Part shown: positions 8,892 to 16,337 of the stretch, piece after piece
Numbering within the stretch: the first letter of the stretch is position 1
Layout of the letters: every line of letters starts with the position of its first letter
Source: DASWHX01 sp036397995
GTDB lineage: Bacteria; Bacteroidota; Bacteroidia; Cytophagales; Cyclobacteriaceae
Direction: 5' to 3'
DNA: 47,980 nt
Assembly: GCA_036397995.1 (NCBI GenBank)
Contig: DASWHX010000030.1
Span: 1 to 47,980, forward strand
Made by a program: the position numbers and the translations under genes
Notes under the pieces: generated by a model
Database searches by the model: none
Told to the model about the DNA's origin: nothing
What the model saw: only the letters and a program-made list of their open reading frames with translations

Positions 8892-9508
8892 TGAATATTG
8901 AAGTTTCCAACCTGGGAAAGTCATTCAACCACCATCGGATTTTTCATAATCTTACCTATACCTTTCAGCAAGGGCAATCTTATTCATTATTAGGCCCCAA
9001 TGGCAGTGGCAAATCAACGCTGCTAAAGATTCTTTCGGGATTCATGCTGGCATCCAACGGCATCATTACTTATAAGAGCCGTGATAAAATTATTGATCCG
9101 GAATCATGGTATAAATATCAATTTATTGCCGCACCATACATGGAGCTTCCTGAGGAACTTACTTTGAGCGAATTTCTAAGATTTCACTTTAAATTTAAGA
9201 AGTTCAGCCCTGGATATGAGTTTGATAATGCAATAAGTAAATGTGGATTGCAGGGAAAGGATGAGGTGCAAATCAAAAATTTTTCTTCGGGCATGAAGCA
9301 GCGATTAAAGCTGGCCCTTGGAATGTATTCAAGCCAGGAAATATTATTGATGGACGAGCCGGCTACTAATCTGGACCAATCCGGAGTTGAATGGTATCTT
9401 AGGGAAATCAAGGGCATATTACCTGAAAAGTTGGTTATTATTGCTTCAAATACTTTGATTGAGCATGATTTTTGCCAAAATTGCCTTAATTTGAATGAAC
9501 TTAAGTAG
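8891..9508 (+). CDS. ABC transporter ATP-binding protein, stand-alone
   Basis: A 205-residue ABC ATPase with Walker A GPNGSGKST (about residues 35-43), Q-loop region around QFIAAPYMELP, signature FSSGMKQRLKLALG, and Walker B ILLMDEPATNLD. The signature is a variant in which FSSGMKQR replaces LSGGQ, as is common in exporter-type ATPases. No permease lies next to it. Its ATG shares a base with the lpxA stop (TAATG), so it is translated with the lpx genes. A role in lipid or LPS traffic is possible by position only; it is too short and different from LptB to name it. The partner membrane protein must be encoded elsewhere. Confidence 0.85.
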   Translation: MNIEVSNLGKSFNHHRIFHNLTYTFQQGQSYSLLGPNGSGKSTLLKILSGFMLASNGIITYKSRDKIIDPESWYKYQFIAAPYMELPEELTLSEFLRFHFKFKKFSPGYEFDNAISKCGLQGKDEVQIKNFSSGMKQRLKLALGMYSSQEILLMDEPATNLDQSGVEWYLREIKGILPEKLVIIASNTLIEHDFCQNCLNLNELK

Positions 9509-9562
9509 GTTACATTTAGTGATTTGCTGTTATAAATGAATGATTATTTAGACAGTTGATTA

Positions 9563-9593
9563 TTGAATTTTACTGAGAGAAATTATTAATTTG
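9563..9593 (+). promoter_or_regulatory. Possible promoter for the 9618 lipoprotein gene
   Basis: TTG at 9563-9565 is followed about 20 bases later by TTAATTTG (9586-9593), which differs at one position from TAnnTTTG. It lies about 25 bases before the ATG. The gene is flanked by a terminator, which supports a separate transcript. Confidence 0.35.
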
Positions 9594-9617
9594 CTTAACA
9601 TTTAACAAACCCTATAA

Positions 9618-10082
9618 ATGAAGATAGTAAGAAAAGCTTCCATTCTGCTCATGGTTTTGGCAGTATTGCTTGTTTTTGGCTGCAAGAAGAAAAAAGATAT
9701 TGAACCCGATCCGGAAGCTGAAGCAATTGCTAAATTAGTTTCTGGCGCATGGGTTCCTACTGCCGTCACCCTTGATAGCGAAAATAGGACAGCTGACTTC
9801 ACTAACTTTAGTTTAACCATAACCGAAAACAAAACTTACTCCACTTTAGGGGTTGACCCAATTTACAGCAGTGTCTGGCCATCATCCGGCAGCTGGGATT
9901 TTAAGAGTTCGGGTTCGGCAATTCCTGATTTGACAACTATTATCAGGGACGGAAGTCTTGAAATCTCTATTGATGTGTTGTCAGAGACTCAGTTTGTGAT
10001 GTCTTTTACTTTTGTTACCGGTTCTGTTGAAGGGACTTCCAGTACAGAAGGAAATTATATTTTCAGCATGGAACACAACTAA
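9618..10082 (+). CDS. Putative outer-surface lipoprotein, lipocalin-like
   Basis: This 154-residue protein starts with a lipoprotein signal peptide: basic MKIVRK, hydrophobic core, and lipobox LVFGC with Cys at 22. A lysine-rich then acidic linker (KKKKDIEPDPEAEA) follows. The rest is predicted beta-strand rich (GAWVPTAVTLDS, FSLTITENKTYSTLG, GSWDFKSSGSAI), in the style of small lipocalin-like lipoproteins of Bacteroidota in which a model compound raises or lowers from a Gly-x-Trp strand. I cannot name a ligand. It is a single gene with its own candidate promoter and terminator. Confidence 0.75.
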   Translation: MKIVRKASILLMVLAVLLVFGCKKKKDIEPDPEAEAIAKLVSGAWVPTAVTLDSENRTADFTNFSLTITENKTYSTLGVDPIYSSVWPSSGSWDFKSSGSAIPDLTTIIRDGSLEISIDVLSETQFVMSFTFVTGSVEGTSSTEGNYIFSMEHN

Positions 10083-10111
10083 TTGTATTAATTTTTCAAA
10101 AGATATAATCG

Positions 10112-10140
10112 AAGGCTCTTTTGCGGAGCCTTTTTTCTTT
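10112..10140 (+). terminator. Rho-independent terminator after the lipoprotein gene
   Basis: A 7-bp stem AAGGCTC/GAGCCTT (10112-10118 and 10126-10132) with loop TTTTGCG is followed by a T run. It lies 30 bases after the stop codon. The T run is on the plus strand only, so it mainly serves the plus transcript, although mutS2 converges on it. Confidence 0.85.
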
Positions 10141-10181
10141 TAAAAGGAAATGAGGTTTGATCGAAGCAATGACCCAACTCT

Positions 10182-12530
10182 TTATTTCAGATAGATTACA
10201 GTTACTCCATCACCTCCCCGTTCCAAATGTTCATTTTCAAATTTCTGAATATGACTCAGTCTTTTAATATGCTCCCGGATAACTTTTCTTAAAATACCAT
10301 TCCCTTTTCCATGAATCACCGATACCTGGTTTATACCCCCTACCAGAGCATTGTCCAAAAATTTATCCACCTGGAAAATAACTTCTTCTGCCCTCAGCCC
10401 CCTTACATCAAGAGACGTTGAAAGTTGTTGAACTTTCCTTTCAAATTGATACCCTGATGCCGGCCTGGGGGTCAAAGGTTTCGCATCAGTTTTTCGCAAA
10501 TCTTTTAGCTTTACTTTTGTTTTAATATTACCTACCAAAACCAGAGCTTCTTTCCCTCTTATCTCAAGAATTTCTCCAACCATACCTTCCTTATTGATTT
10601 CTACAGTATCATTTAAACAGAAAAAATCTTTTCCCGGAAATTCGCCTGATTTTTCCGGCTCAACTTTCACTTTGTCCCTGAATTCATCTAATTGATTTCG
10701 AATTTTACGGGTTTCTTTTTTCTCAGCTTTATTTTCTTTAATGTGCCGGATGGTTTTTTCTATTTCCCGGTTAGCCTCATTCAGCAAAGTCTCAGCCTTC
10801 ATGGATGCATCATTAATTAATTCTCTCTGTTCCCCTTCGATTTCCTTCTTAAGCTGCAAATACATTTCCTTGTTTAACGCTGCTTCCCGTTCTGATTTAT
10901 CCAATTGCAATAGCCTATTAGAAAGCTCTTTCCTTTCCTGATCCAGCCTGGCTAAAATGTCTTCTAATGAAACCGCCTCAGAACCGGCCAATTCCTTTGC
11001 CCTGGCAATAATCTCCTCCGGCAGGCCTGTCTTTTGAGCAACCTCCAGGGCAAAGGAGCCCCCTTGTCTTCCTTGTTCAAGTATATAAAAAGGTCGCAGA
11101 TTTTGTTTGTCGAAGAGCATAGCCGCATTCGAAAGGTATTCTGACTTTTCAGCGAAGTGCTTAAGATTAGAGTAGTGAGTGGTTATTAGTCCCCAGCATT
11201 TTCTTTGGATAATACCTTCCAAAATTGCTTCTGCAATTGCACCGCCGATTTGAGGATCTGTACCTGAACCAAATTCATCAATCAGGATAAGGCTTTTTTC
11301 ATCGGCATTGGCCAGGATCTCGCTCATATTTTTTAAATGAGATGAATAGGTTGAAAGGTCATTCTCCAAAGACTGCTGATCGCCGATGTCTAGAAAAATT
11401 TTATTAAATATTTTGAATGAAGAAGTTTCTTCCGCGGGAACTAATAGCCCGCATTGAAGCATATACTGGAATAAGCCCACAGTTTTTAACGCGACTGATT
11501 TACCGCCTGCATTCGGCCCGCTTATCATTACTATTCGCTCCTTTTTATCGATTACCAAATTCAGCGGGACAGCTTCTTTGTTTTGCAGGAGCAACAAGGG
11601 ATGCCGCCCATTCACTATTTTCATCGGTTCATGCAAATCAACTGCAGGCTTAACCGCCCCAATCTTTTTGGCGAACAATGCTTTTGAGCGGGTAAAATCA
11701 ATGGTTGCCAGAAATTGCACAGCCTTTAAAAGAAATCCTGCTTCTGCTCTAATCTCATCAGAGATTTTAAGCAGGATTTTAATTATTTCTATCTTCTCCT
11801 GGTGCTGAAGGTTCTGCACCTGGTTAGTGATTTCCAGAATTGAATCCGGCTCAATAAATACTATAGATCCGGTGGCTGAATAATCATGAATTATTCCCCG
11901 TATTTTTCGCTTGTGTTCGGAAGAAATGGGTATTACTACTCGTCCACCTCTCACCGACACGGACATCTCCTTCGGAACAAATCCATTTAAGCTTGCTTCC
12001 TGGTATATCCGGTTTATCACTTTACCGAGGGAGCCTTCTACTTCTTTCTTCCTTTTCCTGATTTTATTTAGTTCTGGTGAAGCATTGTCTCTAAGTTTTC
12101 CGGTCTCATCAAATTTTAATTGAATTGCTTTTATAAGAGTTCGCGGATAATTTTCCAATCGAAGAGAATTAAGAGTTGGCCAATCTTCTTTGGATACCAT
12201 CAGGAATTTGTCAATCTCATCACAAGTTTTTAAGAACAGATAAATTTCCCAGACTTCATCCTCTTCTAAAAATGTACCCTGGGGTTTCAGTTTTCCGATT
12301 GAAACTCGTGGGTCATAGTAATTTGAAACAGGAAAGGCCGCTGGCCCCTGAAGAATCTCAAGAAATTCCTCATCCAGGCCCAGGCTACATACTACCAGGG
12401 CTGGATCGGTTTCCCATTTCATTTGGTTCGTCAACTCACGGCCGGGTTCGAAAAGGCAGAACTCTTTGAGAAGTTCCCTTATCCCGGAAAATCCTAAACT
12501 TTGTTCGATATCATTAATTGCGCTGGTCAC
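10182..12530 (-). CDS. mutS2: Endonuclease MutS2 (MutS-like ATPase with Smr domain)
   Basis: MutS2 proteins suppress recombination or, in some bacteria, rescue collided ribosomes; they are not the mismatch-recognition MutS. The 782-residue protein has the MutS core and clamp, the ABC-type ATPase with Walker A GPNAGGKSVALKT near residue 337, ILIDEFGSGTDP (Walker B) and THYSNLKHFA, then a long charged coiled coil (about 510-620) and a C-terminal Smr nuclease domain (LDVRGLRAEE and VIHGKGNGILRK, about 705-782). The start is a GTG at 12530 that lies inside the end of the DUF4296 gene (17-base overlap); no ATG is available nearby. Length is normal for the family. Confidence 0.95.
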   Translation of the reverse strand: MTSAINDIEQSLGFSGIRELLKEFCLFEPGRELTNQMKWETDPALVVCSLGLDEEFLEILQGPAAFPVSNYYDPRVSIGKLKPQGTFLEEDEVWEIYLFLKTCDEIDKFLMVSKEDWPTLNSLRLENYPRTLIKAIQLKFDETGKLRDNASPELNKIRKRKKEVEGSLGKVINRIYQEASLNGFVPKEMSVSVRGGRVVIPISSEHKRKIRGIIHDYSATGSIVFIEPDSILEITNQVQNLQHQEKIEIIKILLKISDEIRAEAGFLLKAVQFLATIDFTRSKALFAKKIGAVKPAVDLHEPMKIVNGRHPLLLLQNKEAVPLNLVIDKKERIVMISGPNAGGKSVALKTVGLFQYMLQCGLLVPAEETSSFKIFNKIFLDIGDQQSLENDLSTYSSHLKNMSEILANADEKSLILIDEFGSGTDPQIGGAIAEAILEGIIQRKCWGLITTHYSNLKHFAEKSEYLSNAAMLFDKQNLRPFYILEQGRQGGSFALEVAQKTGLPEEIIARAKELAGSEAVSLEDILARLDQERKELSNRLLQLDKSEREAALNKEMYLQLKKEIEGEQRELINDASMKAETLLNEANREIEKTIRHIKENKAEKKETRKIRNQLDEFRDKVKVEPEKSGEFPGKDFFCLNDTVEINKEGMVGEILEIRGKEALVLVGNIKTKVKLKDLRKTDAKPLTPRPASGYQFERKVQQLSTSLDVRGLRAEEVIFQVDKFLDNALVGGINQVSVIHGKGNGILRKVIREHIKRLSHIQKFENEHLERGGDGVTVIYLK

Positions 12531-12885
12531 TACCTTCGGTTTCCAAATTTCCTTTGCTCATTCTTTCATACAAACTCAAGGAGTCTAATACGGCTGCATA
12601 TACTTCCTCCATTAATAAAGGGTGGGCGTAATAAAATTCAAGGCTTCGATAATATAATGAATCATTCACTTTATGTTTTTGCAGCAGTTCATCTTCAAAG
12701 TATTGAAATACAACCCTTGCAGAGTCTTTTGAGATCCGTAACTGCCCCGTTTGAGCCTCCAGAATGTGTACATCAATCACGAAACTTATCATCTGATTTT
12801 TTGACATTACATCTTTTGGAATTTCCACTTCAGAAACGCATCCTGTAAAAACACATACTATCGCTAGATAAAATTTCATTTTCAT
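12514..12885 (-). CDS. DUF4296 domain lipoprotein
   Basis: A small 123-residue protein with a lipoprotein signal (MKMKFYLAIVCVFTGC, lipobox Cys at 16). The body matches the pattern of DUF4296, a Bacteroidota family of unknown function: PKDVMSKNQMISFVIDVHILEAQ and later YRSLEFYYAHPLLMEEVYAAVLDSL would be the two conserved helical parts. It overlaps mutS2 by 17 bases and is divergent from the DUF58 gene, with 52 bases between the starts. The protein probably sits in the periplasm or the outer membrane. No functional link to mutS2 is known to me. Confidence 0.75.
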   Translation of the reverse strand: MKMKFYLAIVCVFTGCVSEVEIPKDVMSKNQMISFVIDVHILEAQTGQLRISKDSARVVFQYFEDELLQKHKVNDSLYYRSLEFYYAHPLLMEEVYAAVLDSLSLYERMSKGNLETEGSDQRN

Positions 12886-12937
12886 CCGTTCAAAATACTA
12901 TTAATTGTCATATTTTTAAAGCCCAAAGTTATGGAGA

Positions 12938-13819
12938 ATGAAGGAGTTAGTAAAAAAGCTTCGCAAATATGAGATTCAGATCAGAAAGGTGGTTGATTCC
13001 CAGCGGCAAGGGGACTTTCATTCTATATTTAAAGGTTCCGGATTAGAGTTTGATGATGTCAGAGATTACCAATATGGTGATGAAATAAGAACTATCGATT
13101 GGAACGTAACGGCTAAAGGTCATGGCACTTTTGTGAAAACCTTTAAGGAGGAGAAAGAGCAGACGGTTTTTTTTGTTTTGGATGTAAGCGGATCACAGGA
13201 AATAGGAAGTCCAGGTCACCAAAAGATGGATATTGGAAAAGAGATTTGCGGTGTCTTATCGCTAGCGGCCATCAAAGAACACAGCCAGGTAGGGTTACTG
13301 TGCTTTTCGAACCAAAAAGAAGTGTATATCAGGCCTTCCAAAGGATCCCGGCAAGCGTATGCAATTATTTCTTCATTATACCATTTGAAACCCGAATCAG
13401 GGAAAACGGATATTAACAAAGCGATAGTTTTTACGTTGAATACCATCAAAAGAAAAAGTGTTGTGATATTTATCTCAGATTTTATTGACAAAAATTACGC
13501 CAACAATCTGAAAGCTCTGGCTAAGAAGCATGACCTGGTCATCATTCAAATTGGCGACAAACGGGAATCCGAACTCCCGAAACTTGGTATTGTGCCGGTT
13601 TACGAAAAAGAATCAAAGACCACCACCTGGGTAAATACTTCCTCACATTTCTTCAGATCAAATCTTCAGGATACGTATTTGCAAAACACGGAAAATCTGA
13701 TTCGATTTTGCCGGAAGAATCAGGCTAACTATTTATACATAGATACGCAAGAAGACTTTGTTCCTAAACTAATCAGATTGTTTAAAATAAGAAATAAAAC
13801 AAGGAAAAGTGCGAGATAG
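12938..13819 (+). CDS. DUF58 domain protein (von Willebrand-like, Bat/MoxR locus)
   Basis: DUF58 proteins accompany MoxR AAA+ ATPases and VWA proteins and are thought to act in chaperone-like assembly or stress tolerance. The 293-residue cytoplasmic protein shows the DUF58 signature GSGLEFDDVRDYQYGDEIR and IDWNVTAKGH (about residues 30-66), followed by a VWA-like core with VFFVLDVSGSQ (MIDAS-like DxSxS) and a later IFISDFID strand. The ATG at 12938 is preceded by GGAG. Its 3' end overlaps the next gene by 11 bases. The usual upstream moxR gene is missing; mutS2 and the DUF4296 gene are there instead. Confidence 0.9.
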   Translation: MKELVKKLRKYEIQIRKVVDSQRQGDFHSIFKGSGLEFDDVRDYQYGDEIRTIDWNVTAKGHGTFVKTFKEEKEQTVFFVLDVSGSQEIGSPGHQKMDIGKEICGVLSLAAIKEHSQVGLLCFSNQKEVYIRPSKGSRQAYAIISSLYHLKPESGKTDINKAIVFTLNTIKRKSVVIFISDFIDKNYANNLKALAKKHDLVIIQIGDKRESELPKLGIVPVYEKESKTTTWVNTSSHFFRSNLQDTYLQNTENLIRFCRKNQANYLYIDTQEDFVPKLIRLFKIRNKTRKSAR

Positions 13820-14693
13820 AATTGGAGTGTTGATGCTTCTTATTTTCATTTCTACAGGTGCATCCGCCTGGCAAGTGACACCGAAAGGTAAATTTCTTTC
13901 CGACAGCACTCGCATTGGGGTAGAACTATTATATAGTTTATCGGTGACTTATCCGCTGGAAAGTGATATTGTCTTCCCTGATTCATTATATGATTTCTCG
14001 CCTTTCGAGCTTAACCAGAAAGATTACTTTTTTACAAAAAGCGATAACTTTTTCAGTTTTGATAGTGCAGTTTACAATCTCTCCACGTTTGAAATAGATA
14101 CTTTTCAGATGTTGGCCCTGCCAATTTGGGTAATCGGCAACGGGGATAGTATTGCCTATTTTCCAGCACCGGATACAGTAATCTTAAATCACATTGTAAC
14201 TCAAATGCCGGATTCTTTGGCATTAATTGATAATACAATATATAAGGAAGTTAACTATGCTTTTAATTACCCGTACTTTCTGATAAGCATCGGAATTGCC
14301 TCCATTGTTATTTTTGTGATAATTTATTTCTATGGAAAGTCAATCAGAAGGGCTTATTATTTGTATAAGATGAAACGGTCACATGAGAGGTTTGTTAAGG
14401 CATTTAACACTACGATTCATTCCAATAAACACAATTGGGAAAAATCATTGCTTGAATGGAAGAAGTATATGGAGCAGCTGGATGAAGGTCCATATACCAG
14501 GCTCACAACCAGGGAAATTGCCCGGAAAACAAAAGACAAATTGTTGCTGAATGCGCTGAAAGGGATTGATAGGGTTATATATGGGAATTACGAGCGGGAT
14601 ACCGGCAAACAGTATTTTGAAGACCTGATTCATTTTGCCAGGAATGCCTACGCAAATAGGGTAAAGCAAATAAAATATGGAACAGGAAGTTGA
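13809..14693 (+). CDS. Membrane protein of the Bat locus, unknown function
   Basis: I do not recognise a named family in this 294-residue protein. It has a signal peptide (RDRIGVLMLLIFISTGASA), a ~130-residue periplasmic beta-rich part, one transmembrane helix near residues 157-178 (FLISIGIASIVIFVIIYFY) and a ~115-residue cytoplasmic part rich in helices (WEKSLLEWKKYME, LTTREIARKTK). The layout resembles the BatD/DUF4381-type accessory proteins of MoxR loci. The GTG at 13809 overlaps the DUF58 gene; an ATG at 13833 would remove the basic end of the signal. It overlaps batA by 17 bases, so all three genes are probably made together. Confidence 0.7.
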   Translation: MRDRIGVLMLLIFISTGASAWQVTPKGKFLSDSTRIGVELLYSLSVTYPLESDIVFPDSLYDFSPFELNQKDYFFTKSDNFFSFDSAVYNLSTFEIDTFQMLALPIWVIGNGDSIAYFPAPDTVILNHIVTQMPDSLALIDNTIYKEVNYAFNYPYFLISIGIASIVIFVIIYFYGKSIRRAYYLYKMKRSHERFVKAFNTTIHSNKHNWEKSLLEWKKYMEQLDEGPYTRLTTREIARKTKDKLLLNALKGIDRVIYGNYERDTGKQYFEDLIHFARNAYANRVKQIKYGTGS

Positions 14694-15726
14694 AAATATT
14701 GTATGGTACTCTGCTGAATGGTTCAGCCCCGGTATTTTCCAAAACTACTCCTGGGAAAACCAAATTGCACTCTATCTCTTATTTCTGATTCCAATCATAA
14801 TCATTGTGAGATGGCTGGTAAGGAGGAAATTTAGTCAGAAACTTCCGGTTTCTATCCCGAAAGAAAATATTAAGTGGAATCCAATAACCCTGCTCCGGTT
14901 TATCCCGAACATTCTGTTAGCATTTATTTTCACCCTATTAATAATTGCCCTGGCACGACCACAAAAAACCAATGAAAAGGTGGAGCAGTGGACAGAGGGA
15001 ATAGACATTATGATTGTAGTAGACATTAGCGAATCTATGCAAATTGAAGATTTTCAACCAAATCGTCTTGAGGCAGCGAAGAATGTTGCGAATGAATTTA
15101 TTGATGGCAGGTTTCAGGACCGGATAGGAATGGTAATTTTCTCTGGAGATGCCTATTCTCTGTCGCCCCTCACCACCGATTATAAGCTGTTGAAGCAGTA
15201 CATTAAAGAAATATCCTTTGACATGATCGAAAACCGGGGGACGGCAATTGGCAGCGCTCTCGCGGTTGCCACCAACAGGATGCGTGAATCTGATTCAAAA
15301 TCGAAGGTAGTAATTCTACTTAGCGACGGAGACAACACAGCCGGCAACATTGATCCCATTACCGCCGCAAAACTTGCCCAGGCATACGGCATCAAAATTT
15401 ATACCATTGCCATTGGTAAAGATGGCCGCGTTCCTTTTGGCAAAGATTTCTTTGGACGAACACGGTATGTGGAAAATACGCTGGATGAATCCACATTGAG
15501 AGAAATCGCTGCTATTGGTGATGGTCAATTCTTCAGGGTATCGGATAATCAAGCCTTACAGCAGGTATTTTCATTGATAGACAAGCTTGAAAAGGCGGAG
15601 ATAAAGGAGACAAGATTCAAAGATACCACCGATTTTTATCGAATATATCTGCAATGGGCAATCGTGATGGTTCTGGCATGGATGGCGCTCAAGAGTTCCT
15701 TTATTTTCAATATTCTTGAAGATTAA
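14677..15726 (+). CDS. batA: BatA-type VWA domain membrane protein
   Basis: A 349-residue inner membrane protein with transmembrane helices near residues 30-46 and 75-95 and a third at the C-terminus (about 328-343). Between them lies a VWA domain with a complete metal-ion-dependent adhesion site: DISES at 116-120, the later Thr in the SPLTTDYK stretch and LLSDGDNTAGN. This is the BatA architecture found in Bacteroides aerotolerance loci. batB, batC and batD do not follow: the gene ends at a convergent LysE-family gene, sharing four bases at the stop codons. The partner MoxR is also absent from the window. Confidence 0.85.
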   Translation: MEQEVENIVWYSAEWFSPGIFQNYSWENQIALYLLFLIPIIIIVRWLVRRKFSQKLPVSIPKENIKWNPITLLRFIPNILLAFIFTLLIIALARPQKTNEKVEQWTEGIDIMIVVDISESMQIEDFQPNRLEAAKNVANEFIDGRFQDRIGMVIFSGDAYSLSPLTTDYKLLKQYIKEISFDMIENRGTAIGSALAVATNRMRESDSKSKVVILLSDGDNTAGNIDPITAAKLAQAYGIKIYTIAIGKDGRVPFGKDFFGRTRYVENTLDESTLREIAAIGDGQFFRVSDNQALQQVFSLIDKLEKAEIKETRFKDTTDFYRIYLQWAIVMVLAWMALKSSFIFNILED

Positions 15727-16337
15727 AGTGTCCAGGCATAATAGAGTAATCTTATTCCAAATCCCAATAAGATAACTCCAACCACAATATTCATAATTTC
15801 AATAATTCTTGGCTTAATCAGAAGTCCAAGTTTGTTGGCCATGTATGCTTTAGTAACGTCAGTGACTAATACAGAAAGTAAAATTGTGCCAAAGAATATT
15901 TTCAAATCAACGTCATGAAATCCGAGATCCACGGTTGCAAAACCCATTACTCCAAGCCAGAAGATTAAAACGAAAGGGCTCACCGTGTTCATCACGAAAC
16001 CTTTGACCAGAGCCCTGATAACGCTTTTGGGATTCTTTACAAAGCTCTTTTGCCGGTAAGACTTTTTCTTCATAAACGAATAAAATCCCAGTGCAATCAA
16101 GATTATACCACCGATAATTCCCAAATAGTATTTATATTCTGGCAGGGAAATTAATTTTGAAAACCCCAGGTAGGAAAATAATACAAAAGATGTATCGCTG
16201 ATTGAAATTCCAAGGGCCATTACCAAACCCGCGATGAAACCCTTTTCAACACTTGTCTGGATCAGCGAAAAGAAAACGGGGCCAATAGCAAACGAGAGGA
16301 TTATTCCAAAACCCAATCCTTTTAAAATAATATCCAT
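15723..16337 (-). CDS. LysE/RhtB family transporter
   Basis: A 204-residue integral membrane protein with six likely helices; the family exports amino acids and similar metabolites. The N-terminal FGIILSFAIGPVFFSLIQTSVEKGF matches the LysE start and the G-F-x-G-P pattern, with LGISISDTSFVLFSYLG following. Its ATG shares a base with the stop of the GH3-like gene (TAATG), so the two are coupled. The substrate cannot be read from the sequence. A link to acyl-amino acid or amino acid traffic is a guess based on its partner. Confidence 0.88.
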   Translation of the reverse strand: MDIILKGLGFGIILSFAIGPVFFSLIQTSVEKGFIAGLVMALGISISDTSFVLFSYLGFSKLISLPEYKYYLGIIGGIILIALGFYSFMKKKSYRQKSFVKNPKSVIRALVKGFVMNTVSPFVLIFWLGVMGFATVDLGFHDVDLKIFFGTILLSVLVTDVTKAYMANKLGLLIKPRIIEIMNIVVGVILLGFGIRLLYYAWTL

